DNA of 64,000 nt, taken from positions 127,082 to 191,081 of the forward strand of contig JBDHEI010000004.1 in the NCBI GenBank assembly GCA_039591075.1, read 5' to 3'. Position 1 is the stretch's first letter; every line of letters begins with the position of its first letter. A model generated the notes under the pieces. That model ran no database searches. It was not told the DNA's origin and saw only the letters and a program-made list of their open reading frames with translations. This DNA comes from JAOTVV01 sp039591075 (lineage in GTDB: Bacteria; Gemmatimonadota; Gemmatimonadetes; Gemmatimonadales; GWC2-71-9). Positions 9,237 to 17,958 of this stretch are shown here, piece after piece. The position numbers were made by a program, and so were the translations under genes.

Positions 9237-11711
9237 ATGCGATCAGATAACGTAGCGGGCCAACGGTACGATCCGGAGGCGGTCGAGCAGAAGTGGCGGC
9301 AGCGCTGGGAGGAGCGGCACACGAACCGAGCTGCCCTCGCCGAGGCCGGGCGCCCCTACTACAACCTCATGATGTTCCCGTATCCCTCGGCGGAAGGTCT
9401 CCACGTCGGGAACGTCTTCGCCTTCGTCGGAAGCGACGTGCACGGCCGGTTTCGGCGACTCCTGGGCTGGCAGGTGTTCGAGCCCATCGGGTTCGACGCC
9501 TTCGGGATCCACTCGGAGAACTACGCACTGAAGGTCGACACCCACCCGGCCAAGCTCATTCCCCAAAACATCGATCGGTTCCGGGAGCAGCTGCGACGCA
9601 TCGGACTCATGCTCGATTGGGACCACGAGGTCCAGACGACCGATCCCCGATACTACGCGTGGACCCAGTGGATCTTCCTCCAGTTGTACAAGGCTGGGCT
9701 CGCCGTGCGGAAGGAAGCCCCGGTCAACTGGTGTCCGGAGTGCAAGACGGTCCTCGCCAACGAGCAGGTGATCGACGGGATGTGCGAGCGCCATCCCGAC
9801 ACTCCGGTCACCCAGCGATTCCTGGCGCAGTGGTTCTTCCGGATCACGGAATACGCTGAGCGCCTGCTCGAGAACCTCCGGACCATCGATTGGTCCGAGT
9901 CCACCCGGCTCATGCAGACGAACTGGATTGGCGAGTCCGAGGGGGCCGAACTGGTGTTCACCACCGAGTCGGGGACCGAGATTCGCGTGTTCACGACACG
10001 GCCCGACACGGTCTTCGGTGCGACTTATATGGTGTTGGCGCCGGAGCACCCGGTGGTAGACCAGCTAACCACGCCGGCGCAGCAGCCCTTTGTGGACGAG
10101 TATCGGCGCCGGACCTCGGCCATGGATTTGGTGTCGCGTCGGGTGGGCGAGAAGGAGAAGACAGGGGTCTTCACCGGGGCCCACTGCGTCAACCCGGCCA
10201 CGGGTGAGCGCATCCCCCTGTGGATTGCCGATTACGTGCTCATGGAGTATGGCACGGGGGCCATCATGGCGGTGCCGGCTCACGACGCGCGCGACTACGA
10301 ATTCGCTCGGAAGTTCGGCCTGGAGATCCGGCAGGTAGTGCGGCCGAAGGAGGGCGTCGAGGTCGATGCACCGGAGCCGGCTCCGGACCTCCCGCCCCTC
10401 TTCACCGGGTGGGACGGCACCATGATGAGCTCCGGGGAGTTCGACGGCATGGCGTGCGCCGACGCGGTCACCGCGATCACCGACTGGCTCGCGACCAAGG
10501 GCGCCGGCAGGCGGCAAACCCAATACCGTCTCCACGACTGGTGCATCTCGAGGCAGCGCTACTGGGGACCCCCCATCCCCATCATCTATTGCGATGCGTG
10601 CGGTATCGTGCCGGTTCCGGAAACCGACCTGCCTGTCCTGCTCCCTCCACTCGACGACTTCAGGCCCGACGAAAGTGGCGTCTCGCCACTGGCGCGTGCC
10701 GAGGACTGGCACCGGGTACCGTGCCCGACGTGCGGAGCGAACGGTCGGCGCGAGACGGACGTGTCGGACACGTTTCTCGATTCCGCCTGGTATTTCCTGC
10801 GGTACCCGTCCACGGACTTCGATGACCGTCCGTTCGACCCGGCGCTGACGAGCAAGTGGTTGCCCGTCGATTGCTACATTGGCGGCAACGAGCACGCCGT
10901 GCTGCATCTGATGTATTCGCGCTTCATTACGATGGCCTTACACGATCTTGGCCACCTCGGCTTCGAGGAGCCATTCGCCCGGTTCCGTGCCCACGGCATG
11001 ATCGTGAAGGACGGCGCGAAGATGTCGAAGTCGCGTGGCAACGTCGTCATCCCCGACGACTACCTCGCACGGTGGGGTGCCGACACCTTCCGCATGTACC
11101 TCATGTTCCTCGGTCCGTACCAGGAGGGGGGGGACTTCCGGGACGAGGGCATCTCCGGTATCCGGCGGTTTCTCGACAAGGCTTGGGGGCTGGTGAGCGC
11201 GGCCACGTTCGAGGGGGGCGAGGTCTCGGTCGATGTGATGCGGAAGCTGCACCAGACGATCCGGGGCGTGGCTGAAGACCTGGAGGACCTCCGGTACAAC
11301 ACGGCCATCGCGAAGCTGATGAAGTATGTCAACGCGCTGCGTGGGAAGGGCACCGACGATTCTGCCGGACCGGACGTGGGAGCCGAGCTGCTCGAGCCAC
11401 TGGTGGTCATGCTCGCGCCTCTCGCTCCGCACTTCGCCGAGGAATGTTGGGAACGGCTGGGTCACGACACAGGTGTGTTCGACGCGCACTGGCCCGCCTT
11501 CGATGAGGAGATGGCGCGTGAGGACCAGATCGAGCTGGTCGTCCAGGTGAACGGCAGGGTGCGAGGTCGGGTGACGGTGCCCGCTGGGATCGGTGAGGAA
11601 TCGGCAGTTGCGCGGGCGTTGGCCGAAGACACCGTACGCCGATTCGTGGATGCAAAGCCAATCAAGAAAACGGTTTACGTTCCCGACAAACTGGTCAATC
11701 TGGTGATCTAG
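9237..11711 (+). CDS. leuS: Leucyl-tRNA synthetase
   Basis: Class I aminoacyl-tRNA synthetase that charges tRNA-Leu. 824 residues, typical of bacterial LeuS. The HIGH motif appears as HVGN at 56-59 after PYPSAEGL, and KMSKS is intact at 595-599 (KMSKSRGNVV). The CP1 editing region includes FTTRPDTVFGATYMVLAPEHP and the GTGAIMAVPAHDARD motif carrying the editing aspartate. A zinc-type CPEC...C pattern is visible near residue 165. It lies 36 bases after serA on the same strand. Confidence 0.97.
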   Translation: MRSDNVAGQRYDPEAVEQKWRQRWEERHTNRAALAEAGRPYYNLMMFPYPSAEGLHVGNVFAFVGSDVHGRFRRLLGWQVFEPIGFDAFGIHSENYALKVDTHPAKLIPQNIDRFREQLRRIGLMLDWDHEVQTTDPRYYAWTQWIFLQLYKAGLAVRKEAPVNWCPECKTVLANEQVIDGMCERHPDTPVTQRFLAQWFFRITEYAERLLENLRTIDWSESTRLMQTNWIGESEGAELVFTTESGTEIRVFTTRPDTVFGATYMVLAPEHPVVDQLTTPAQQPFVDEYRRRTSAMDLVSRRVGEKEKTGVFTGAHCVNPATGERIPLWIADYVLMEYGTGAIMAVPAHDARDYEFARKFGLEIRQVVRPKEGVEVDAPEPAPDLPPLFTGWDGTMMSSGEFDGMACADAVTAITDWLATKGAGRRQTQYRLHDWCISRQRYWGPPIPIIYCDACGIVPVPETDLPVLLPPLDDFRPDESGVSPLARAEDWHRVPCPTCGANGRRETDVSDTFLDSAWYFLRYPSTDFDDRPFDPALTSKWLPVDCYIGGNEHAVLHLMYSRFITMALHDLGHLGFEEPFARFRAHGMIVKDGAKMSKSRGNVVIPDDYLARWGADTFRMYLMFLGPYQEGGDFRDEGISGIRRFLDKAWGLVSAATFEGGEVSVDVMRKLHQTIRGVAEDLEDLRYNTAIAKLMKYVNALRGKGTDDSAGPDVGAELLEPLVVMLAPLAPHFAEECWERLGHDTGVFDAHWPAFDEEMAREDQIELVVQVNGRVRGRVTVPAGIGEESAVARALAEDTVRRFVDAKPIKKTVYVPDKLVNLVI

Positions 11712-11795
11712 GGAACAACGCGGTCTCCGCCCCTTCCCGCTCGCCCTTTCCCGCCTGCGACCCCATCCGTCCACAACGCATCTATACTTCTGGGC

Positions 11796-12341
11796 ATGGG
11801 ACAGGTCACTGCTGCGACATTGGACGAGCTCGCGATCCAACGGGCAAAAGGGGGCGATCTGGCGGCCCTCGAGCGGGTGTACCGCGCCTACGAGGGGACC
11901 GTGTACGGCGTCGCCCGACGGATCTGCCGCACGCCCGAGGAAGCGGAGGAAGTGCTCCAGGAGACCTTCCTCGAAGTGTGCCGCAGCATCAAGCGGTTCC
12001 GGGGCTCGGCCCCCGGGAGCCTCACGGCGTGGATCAAGCGGGTGGCGTCAAGCAAGGCGTTGATTCGCATCCGGCGCGAGAAGTATCGCGATACGGAGGT
12101 ACTCGAGGAAGACAGTGGCTGGGCTGGGCGCAGGGATGGCGATGTGGGGCTGCGCATGGATCTGGAAGCGGCCCTGGCCCAGTTGTCCGACACGTCGCGG
12201 GCGGTCGTATGGCTGCACGATGTCGAAGGGTATACGCACGAGGAGATTGCCGAGCAGATGGGAAAGACGGTGAGCTTCTCCAAGTCGCAGCTGTCACGAG
12301 CGCACGCGCGGCTTCGGACGATGCTCGGTGAGGAGGCATGA
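11796..12341 (+). CDS. ECF-type RNA polymerase sigma factor
   Basis: Sigma-70 family factor of 181 residues with region 2 (DLAALERVYRAYEGTVYGVARRIC... EEAEEVLQETFLEV) and a C-terminal region 4 helix-turn-helix (YTHEEIAEQMGKTVSFSKSQLSRAHARL). Region 3 is absent, as expected for extracytoplasmic-function factors. A TATACT hexamer at 11783-11788 lies only 7 bases before the ATG, so it is too close for a conventional leader; it may be a chance match. The stop overlaps the next gene (ATGATG), a zinc anti-sigma candidate, so the pair probably forms a sigma/anti-sigma switch. Confidence 0.9.
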   Translation: MGQVTAATLDELAIQRAKGGDLAALERVYRAYEGTVYGVARRICRTPEEAEEVLQETFLEVCRSIKRFRGSAPGSLTAWIKRVASSKALIRIRREKYRDTEVLEEDSGWAGRRDGDVGLRMDLEAALAQLSDTSRAVVWLHDVEGYTHEEIAEQMGKTVSFSKSQLSRAHARLRTMLGEEA

Positions 12342-12934
12342 TGTTGAGACATTGCACGATCAGTGAGCTTTTGGAGGTGCGTGATGGCGAGGGCACCGCC
12401 GCGGCACATGCCCATGTCGAGCAGTGTGAGGCGTGCGGTGCGGAGCTCGATCGTCTGCATCAGCGCGTTGCAGCACTCCGGGCGCTCCCGAGGCGTTCCT
12501 CACCGCGGGATCGGTGGCCGGCCGTGCGCGAGGCGTTCATGTCCGCGCGACGGCGCCGTCGGTGGAGCTACGCGAGTTGGGCCGGCTTGGCTGCCGCGGC
12601 AGGACTCGTCCTGTTTGTCGGTGTCAATACGCCGCCGCGGCCCGAGGTCACGGCGTCGGCGCCTGAAGAGATTGCGTCACTGGTACAGGAGTCGCAGCAG
12701 CTCGAGCAGGCGCTCCAGAGCTACAATCGACAGGGGCGAGTGGTCAACGGCGTCACGGCTGCGGCCATCGCCGAGCTCGAAGATCGCATCGCGGTGATCG
12801 ATGTGGGTATCGACCGTGCCCAGGTCCAGGCAGCGCCGCACGAGGCCGTGGCGGATCTGTGGCGTCGCCGGGTCACGCTGATGGATCGCCTGGTCAACAC
12901 ACACGTTCAACCGGTGACGTACGTGGGATACTGA
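12338..12934 (+). CDS. Zinc-binding anti-sigma factor, single-pass membrane protein
   Basis: 198 residues. The N-terminus has an HX3CX2C signature (His26, Cys30, Cys33) typical of zinc anti-sigma (ZAS) domains, which hold cognate ECF factors inactive. A basic RRRRRW stretch precedes one transmembrane segment at about 75-95 (SWAGLAAAAGLVLFVG), followed by a periplasmic domain rich in Glu/Gln helices. It overlaps the sigma gene by 4 bases. The trigger is unknown. The downstream exported PDZ protein may be part of the same envelope response. Confidence 0.82.
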   Translation: MMLRHCTISELLEVRDGEGTAAAHAHVEQCEACGAELDRLHQRVAALRALPRRSSPRDRWPAVREAFMSARRRRRWSYASWAGLAAAAGLVLFVGVNTPPRPEVTASAPEEIASLVQESQQLEQALQSYNRQGRVVNGVTAAAIAELEDRIAVIDVGIDRAQVQAAPHEAVADLWRRRVTLMDRLVNTHVQPVTYVGY

Positions 12935-13049
12935 CTGACTGCCGTGCGCGCCCATCGAGCCCGCCGCGTGCGACGATCGCCATGGGTTGCGAATCAGTCC
13001 TGATAGGACGAGGGTGCGGACGGCTGACAGTGTAACGAGGAGTCGAAGT

Positions 13050-14144
13050 ATGAAAGCCCGTCGAATGATCTACCTGCTCCTTCTCGCCGGAATCGCGGTT
13101 CCAACCGCGGCGTTGGCGCAGGAGGGCGAGAAGAAGAACGCTCAAGAGATGGCGGAGGCGCAGCAGAGGGTTCGCCAAGCGCAGCGCCGACTGGAGCACG
13201 CCATGCAAGAGCTCCAGGCCGCCCAAGGCGACGCGGCCAACCGCGCGTTGCGCGAGGCAATCGAGGAGCTCCGCTCGGCTCAGCGGCAGTTGCAGACCGG
13301 AGAGCTCCAGCGCCTAGCGGAGCGCTTCCAGGTGGAGCGTGACTGGCCCGGCGCCGTGAGCGTGTTCGTCTCAGAGAGCCGCCCCAAGATGGGAGTGCTG
13401 CTGGAGGAGTCGACATACCGCTCCGGGCAGGACTCCCTCGGGGTGCGCTTGAGTGGCGTGACGCCCGGCGGACCAGCAGAGGAGGCGGGTCTCAAGGCCG
13501 GGGACGTGATTGTGAGCGCCAAGGGAACGGCGCTGGGACGCATGACACGACGCGACCCGTCGCCCAGTGCAAGGCTCCGCGACATCATTCGGGAACTCGA
13601 TGAGGGCCAGACCCTTCGGGTGGAGTTTCTGCGAGACGGGGGGCGCAAATCCGCCGACGTGGTGCTCCGCGAGCTCGAGCCCGAGGCCTATTCGTTTTCG
13701 TTCATCAGCCCGGATTCGAACGCTTTCAACTACCGCATTGCGATGCCGTTCCTCGAGGAGCTCGAAGGGCCGGAGCGGGTGCGTATCCGGTCGGGCTCCC
13801 CCATGGTCATGGGCGGATTGCTGCCCTTTGGCCTGTTCGACATGGAGCTGGTGAGCCTCAACGCGGAGCTCGGACGCTACTTCGGGACGAGTGAGGGGCT
13901 CCTGGTGGTTCGCGCACCGAGCGACGGACTCACTGGTTTGCAGAGCGGCGACGTCATCGTGAGCATTGACGGTCGCAAGCCGACCAACCCGTCACACGCG
14001 CTCCGAATCATCCGCTCCTACAGTGCTGGCGAGAGCATGAAGATGGAAGTCATGCGTGACAAGCGCCGGCAAACGATCACCGTGACGATCCCGCAGCGTG
14101 AACGTGGGATGCTCTGGGAACAGCGTGAGCCGATGGACGGTTGA
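13050..14144 (+). CDS. Exported protein with coiled coil and two PDZ domains
   Basis: 364-residue secreted protein. The frame is open from 12987, but ATG 13050 follows an AGGAG ribosome site and starts a signal peptide (MIYLLLLAGIAVPTAALAQ). A Gln/Glu/Arg-rich coiled-coil helix follows (about 25-85). Two PDZ modules follow: the first at about 110-205 (GVRLSGVTPGGPAEEAGLKAGD), the second at about 270-345 (LLVVRAPSDGLTGLQSGDVIVSIDG). There is no protease domain, so it is a peptide-binding partner and not a DegP-type enzyme. Its place after an ECF/anti-sigma pair suggests a periplasmic role in sensing or in proteolysis of the anti-sigma factor; this is inference. Confidence 0.8.
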   Translation: MKARRMIYLLLLAGIAVPTAALAQEGEKKNAQEMAEAQQRVRQAQRRLEHAMQELQAAQGDAANRALREAIEELRSAQRQLQTGELQRLAERFQVERDWPGAVSVFVSESRPKMGVLLEESTYRSGQDSLGVRLSGVTPGGPAEEAGLKAGDVIVSAKGTALGRMTRRDPSPSARLRDIIRELDEGQTLRVEFLRDGGRKSADVVLRELEPEAYSFSFISPDSNAFNYRIAMPFLEELEGPERVRIRSGSPMVMGGLLPFGLFDMELVSLNAELGRYFGTSEGLLVVRAPSDGLTGLQSGDVIVSIDGRKPTNPSHALRIIRSYSAGESMKMEVMRDKRRQTITVTIPQRERGMLWEQREPMDG

Positions 14145-14149
14145 CCGGT

Positions 14150-14196
14150 TGAGCGGTTAGGCGGTTAGCGGGGACACCCAACCGCCTAACCGCTCA
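14150..14196 (+). terminator. Perfect 17-bp inverted repeat between convergent genes
   Basis: TGAGCGGTTAGGCGGTT at 14150-14166 is exactly complementary to 14180-14196, with a 13-base loop. It lies between the convergent PDZ and M14 peptidase genes and can terminate transcription from both sides. The arms are built from a tandem 8-mer (GCGGTTAG), and a further CCGCCTAACCGCC copy continues to 14209, so it may also be a member of an extragenic palindrome family. Confidence 0.65.
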
Positions 14197-14212
14197 GCCG
14201 CCTAACCGCCTG

Positions 14213-16957
14213 TTACCTCCCGCTCCCAAACAGCATCGCATTCGTCAGTAGCCGCGCCGGCCCTCTCCAGAAAGCTCGGTATAGCGGATCGTCGGCAAAC
14301 AGCACCACATGACCTCGTCCGTGACGTTCGGTAGCCGCCCACACGGTCTTGTTCAGGAGTCGCTCCGTATTCTCGGGCCAGCTGAACCCGGCGAGCAGCA
14401 GGGAATCCCCAACGAAGACCACCGGGTTGTCACCGCGCTCCGACGGAGCAAGCATCGTGCTGCCGCGGAGCAGCACCGGAAGGGTCTTCTGCTGATACCC
14501 CATGGTGAGCCAGTGCGAGAGATCGAGCGTGGCGCGGAAGATCGACCCGGGCACGTATTCGGGGCGATCCGGGTCTGCACTGGGGGAGGCAAGCGGTGGC
14601 TCGAGCCCGGCTCCACTGGGGAGGCTGTCGCCCTTCTCCTTCTCCTTCTTTTCTTCGTCCTCTTCGGACCCAAGCGCCTTGACGCTGCTCAGGCCGACGT
14701 CCTCGTGGCTCGCGAACAAGGCCGCATCATCATAGACGATGAGGACGCCGCCGTCGCTGACCCACTGCTTCAGGCGCGCGATCCCGGCGGGCCCCAGCTC
14801 TCGGCGGATCGTCCCGGCACTGCCGCTCGGCACGACGAACACGTTGTAGTCGGATAGCGTGTGCATGCGCCCAACGGATCCGAGCGCCACCGGTGCGAAA
14901 GGATATCGCAACTCCCGCTCCAGGAAATGCCACAGGGCACCGTAACTCGTGATGGAGATGCCGTCGCCTGCGGCCACGGCGACGCGCGGTGCGAAGACGG
15001 GATCCACGCTCTGTGATCCCACCCCCACCTGGCCGGAGTCGGGGAAGGCAGACTGTGCGGCGGTGACGGGCACACCGATCTCGACGGCGAGCGCCATAAT
15101 ACGTTCGTGCACGCTGTCGGGGTTCCGCGTAACGCGCACCACGAACGTCCCCCGAGGATAGCTCGCGTGATCGGCGCGGAGCGGCTCCGTGCTGACGTTC
15201 ACCACGAAGCCCTCTCGAAGGAGCGCCATGGCGAGTTCGGCCGCGGCCTGACGGTCATTGGGAAAGACATAGGCCGATCTCGCTCGCCCGGTCACCGCAC
15301 CAGGCGGGGCGAGCACACGCACCGGGTCACCGGAACCCGGGAGCACGAGCGCGGTGGCGGCGATCGTCTGTAGATCCTCGGTCCAGTGCGCGTCCAGTCC
15401 GAGCGTGAGCGGCAGAGACCACGCGGTCAGGTCGTAGAACTCGTATCGCTCGCTCGTCGCGCCGGGGCCGCGGCGCCGATTCCGCTCGAACTTCGCAACC
15501 TGACGCTCGTAGAACTCGCGGTCGAGCTCGGCGGCTGGCTCGAGCAGGGCCCTGGCGACGCGCCCCTTCGGTTGATCCAGATCGATGACCAGCGTTCCGG
15601 TGGGAAACGTGCGTCGCACTCCATGGGCACCCGGCCCGTCCCCGTAGGCGTGCGCTGCGGACGCCGCGTAGGGAGTGGTCAGGCGGCGGACCTCGATGCC
15701 GTGGTGCAAGAGCAAGGCGGCAAGGCGGGCCAGGTTGGTGGGATCGGTGTCCGGCATGACGGCGATCCGCTTCATGCGCGCTGCACGCGCCTCTTCGATT
15801 GCGGTGCGATGAAAGTCGTAGTAGTCGTGTAGGCGAGCCTGTCGGTTCGCTGCCGCCGTCTCGACCGTGGTCAAGGCCGCCACGTAGTGGTGCGCAATGC
15901 CTTCTCGAAAGGTGATGACCGTGCCGTCGTCGCGGCGGCGCCTGAGTGCTTTCCCGCCGTCGGTCTCATAGGTCATGCCGGTCGCGCCATGCAGCGACGG
16001 GCCAGCGTCGAAATAGCCGGCGTAGAACAGGTCGAACACGTCGCGGGTGTAGTACTGCCAGCCGTATCGGTCAAAGGCCGCGGCATTGCCCTGCCCGAAC
16101 GTCTCGAGCCAGCGAACCGTCTGCGCCGGCAGGTTCCGGTTCACGGGCGCCGCGGGTGGCGGAAAGAAGTACTGCTCGGTCGTGCTGTGGAGGTCGACGA
16201 AGACCTGAGGGTGCCACCGCGTGATGGCACCCAACATGGCCCGCGTGGGTGCCTGTGCCAACGCGATCAGGTCGCGGTTCATGTCGAACCGGTAGTGGCC
16301 GTACCGTCCCCAGATGCCCCAGGGTTCGTTCCACTCGTACGCGAACGGCTCGTCCGTCCCGACGCCAAGAGAGTTGTACCACACCGCGAAGCGCTCGTGG
16401 CCATCGGGATTGGCCGACGGATTCAAGATGACGAGCGTATTCCGCAGCATCTCGATGGTGGCCGGTTCCTCCGAGGCCAGGAGGTGGTGGGCGACCCACA
16501 TCGCGGCTTCGAATCCACCCGGCTCGTTGCCGTGAATGGAAAACGACAGCATGACGGCAGCCGGTGTGCGGGCCGCGATCGTGGCCGCCTGCTCGGGGTT
16601 GGTCGAGCGTGGGTCGGCGAGCCGGGCGAGATCCGTTCGGATCTCGTCCAACCGGGTGAGGTTCTCCGGGGCTGAGATGAGCAGGACCCGCATCGGTCGC
16701 CGTTCCTCAGTGATGCCGATCAGTTCGGCGCGTGCGCGGTCCGGGGCGGCTGCCATCAGGGCGTCGAGCACGGCCTGCTGCTCGGAGTACTGGGTATGCC
16801 GTGCGCCGGCGGCGTAGCCCAGCAGGGAGTCTGGCCGTGGCACCGTGGCCCGGTAGGGTCCACGGTCATAGAAATCGAACGTCTCTTGAGCGCGCCCCGA
16901 TGGCGCAGCCGCGAGGCTACCCACCGTGGCGAGGACGAGCGCGAGACGGAGCGTCAT
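14213..16957 (-). CDS. Secreted M14 family zinc carboxypeptidase
   Basis: 914-residue exported metallopeptidase. A signal peptide (LRLALVLATVGSLAAAPSGRAQ) is followed by the M14 catalytic domain. Zinc ligands are His142 and Glu145 in IHGNEPGG and His257 in VDLHSTTEQYF; the substrate-binding region has NPSANPDGHERF (180-190) and FDMNRD. After about residue 400 comes a long C-terminal part with class I amidotransferase-like elements (VVPSGSAGTIRRELG, GGVLIVYDDAALFA). A run of acidic/lysine residues is seen near 775. Such long M14 proteins are common in Gemmatimonadota and Bacteroidota. It probably removes C-terminal residues from peptides outside the cytoplasm. Confidence 0.9.
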   Translation of the reverse strand: MTLRLALVLATVGSLAAAPSGRAQETFDFYDRGPYRATVPRPDSLLGYAAGARHTQYSEQQAVLDALMAAAPDRARAELIGITEERRPMRVLLISAPENLTRLDEIRTDLARLADPRSTNPEQAATIAARTPAAVMLSFSIHGNEPGGFEAAMWVAHHLLASEEPATIEMLRNTLVILNPSANPDGHERFAVWYNSLGVGTDEPFAYEWNEPWGIWGRYGHYRFDMNRDLIALAQAPTRAMLGAITRWHPQVFVDLHSTTEQYFFPPPAAPVNRNLPAQTVRWLETFGQGNAAAFDRYGWQYYTRDVFDLFYAGYFDAGPSLHGATGMTYETDGGKALRRRRDDGTVITFREGIAHHYVAALTTVETAAANRQARLHDYYDFHRTAIEEARAARMKRIAVMPDTDPTNLARLAALLLHHGIEVRRLTTPYAASAAHAYGDGPGAHGVRRTFPTGTLVIDLDQPKGRVARALLEPAAELDREFYERQVAKFERNRRRGPGATSERYEFYDLTAWSLPLTLGLDAHWTEDLQTIAATALVLPGSGDPVRVLAPPGAVTGRARSAYVFPNDRQAAAELAMALLREGFVVNVSTEPLRADHASYPRGTFVVRVTRNPDSVHERIMALAVEIGVPVTAAQSAFPDSGQVGVGSQSVDPVFAPRVAVAAGDGISITSYGALWHFLERELRYPFAPVALGSVGRMHTLSDYNVFVVPSGSAGTIRRELGPAGIARLKQWVSDGGVLIVYDDAALFASHEDVGLSSVKALGSEEDEEKKEKEKGDSLPSGAGLEPPLASPSADPDRPEYVPGSIFRATLDLSHWLTMGYQQKTLPVLLRGSTMLAPSERGDNPVVFVGDSLLLAGFSWPENTERLLNKTVWAATERHGRGHVVLFADDPLYRAFWRGPARLLTNAMLFGSGR

Positions 16958-17093
16958 GGTCCTACCTTTGGGAGAGGAATACGGCGCCCAAACCTATGCC
17001 GCGCGCGAGACCGGCGCGAGGGCCGGAGGTGACGCGCGGGTCGGCGGTGATGTGCAGAGATGCCGACCCCCCGATGACGCGTAGTCCCCGCTC

Positions 17094-17150
17094 TTGACAA
17101 TTAAGATATATCGCAAGATATTACGTACGTAACATCTGGACGATATATCT
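17094..17150 (+). promoter_or_regulatory. PadR promoter with nested palindromic operators
   Basis: A consensus -35 TTGACA sits at 17094-17099 with a -10-like GATATT at 17117-17122 (17-base spacer). Overlapping the -10 is a dyad at 17117-17136 centred on the perfect palindrome TTACGTACGTAA (17121-17132). Outside it, AGATATATCG (17104-17113) and CGATATATCT (17141-17150) form an exact 10-bp inverted repeat. This is an unusually AT-rich island in G+C-rich DNA directly upstream of padR, so autorepression by PadR is likely. Confidence 0.7.
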
Positions 17151-17174
17151 AAACATATCGCAGCGAGGTGCGTT

Positions 17175-17717
17175 ATGCGTGGCGGCGGAGGAATGTTCGG
17201 ATTTGGCCCCGATTTCTGGTGGGGTCGCGGTGGGCAGAAGGGCAGTCGGCGCCGGCGCGTCTGGTTCGAGTCCGGCGACATGAAGTACGTGATCCTCAAG
17301 CTGCTCAAGGATCGGCCGATGCACGGCTACGAGGTCATGAAAGAGCTGGAGCAACACACCCAAGGGTGTTACAAGCCGTCGCCCGGTACGGTGTACCCCA
17401 CACTGCAGTGGCTCGAGGACGAGGGACTCGTCAGGTGCGAAGAGCAGGAGGGGAAGAAGGTCTATTCGATCACCGAGGAGGGGCTCAAGTTCCTCGACGA
17501 AAACAAGTCGACCGTCGAGGACATCTTCGACCGCATCGAAGAGACGCTCGACGGGCTGTTTTCCGATCCCATGCCTGAAGTGACCAGGTTCATGGGGCGA
17601 CTGGCGACCCAGTCATACCGGGCGGCGTGGAAGCTCCGTGAAGATGAGGCAAAGCGCGGGAAGATCCGGGAGATCCTGGAGCGCGCCGCGAAAGAAATGG
17701 AGGACCTCGTCGGGTAG
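17175..17717 (+). CDS. PadR-family transcriptional regulator
   Basis: 180-residue regulator. A Gly/Trp-rich leader (FGFGPDFWWGRGG) is followed by a PadR winged helix at about 36-110: MKYVILKLLKDRPMHGYEVMKEL, SPGTVYPTLQWLEDEGLV and YSITEEG. The C-terminal helices resemble the dimerisation part of subfamily 1. Start ATG 17175 lies close to a palindromic promoter. The family usually represses its own and neighbouring genes in response to stress or small molecules. The SPFH gene 1.1 kb away has a related AT-rich palindromic promoter and is a candidate target. Confidence 0.92.
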   Translation: MRGGGGMFGFGPDFWWGRGGQKGSRRRRVWFESGDMKYVILKLLKDRPMHGYEVMKELEQHTQGCYKPSPGTVYPTLQWLEDEGLVRCEEQEGKKVYSITEEGLKFLDENKSTVEDIFDRIEETLDGLFSDPMPEVTRFMGRLATQSYRAAWKLREDEAKRGKIREILERAAKEMEDLVG

Positions 17718-17743
17718 GTCGAGGCAACCGCAGGGGGAAGCCA

Positions 17744-17775
17744 GGGGCCGGCCTCATCAGTGTGAGGCTGGCCCC
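17744..17775 (+). terminator. Bidirectional hairpin terminator
   Basis: A 13-bp stem (17744-17756 with 17763-17775, one G-T pair) and a 6-base loop lie between padR and the convergent ribbon-helix-helix gene. Confidence 0.7.
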
Positions 17776-17786
17776 CGGCGCGTTGC

Positions 17787-17951
17787 TCAGGGCTTCTCCG
17801 TGTCTCGGGCTCGACCGGCCTCGTGCAACGAGCGTCGCAGCAGGAACTCGATCTGCCCGTTGACGCTTCGCAACTCGTCCTTGGCCCAGCGTTCCAGAGC
17901 GTCGTAGGTCTTCGGATCGAGCCGCAACAGAAACGCCTTTCGCTTCGGCAC
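17787..17951 (-). CDS. Small ribbon-helix-helix (Arc-like) DNA-binding protein
   Basis: 54-residue ORF read from GTG 17951: MPKRKAFLLRLDPKTYDALE, then a helix with WAKDELRSVNGQIEFLLRR, ending DTEKP. The pattern, a short basic beta strand (FLLRLDP) followed by two helices with SVNGQIEFLLR, is characteristic of Arc/MetJ-type ribbon-helix-helix proteins. It begins 7 bases after the stop of the SPFH gene and has TAGGAA in front of the start. The SPFH/Arc gene pair recurs in other bacteria. It may bind the palindrome in front of the SPFH gene; PadR is the other candidate. Confidence 0.8.
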   Translation of the reverse strand: MPKRKAFLLRLDPKTYDALERWAKDELRSVNGQIEFLLRRSLHEAGRARDTEKP

Positions 17952-17958
17952 GGGATTC

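Noticed and set aside
14156..14209. GTTAGGC and GCCTAAC heptamers as another attC
   Set aside because: Order is reversed (GTTRRRY before RYYYAAC in the hairpin), arms are tandem repeats, and no cassette gene is linked.
17255..17285. TGGTTCGAGTCC resembling a tRNA T-arm
   Set aside because: Lies inside the PadR coding sequence with no matching acceptor, D- or anticodon arms.
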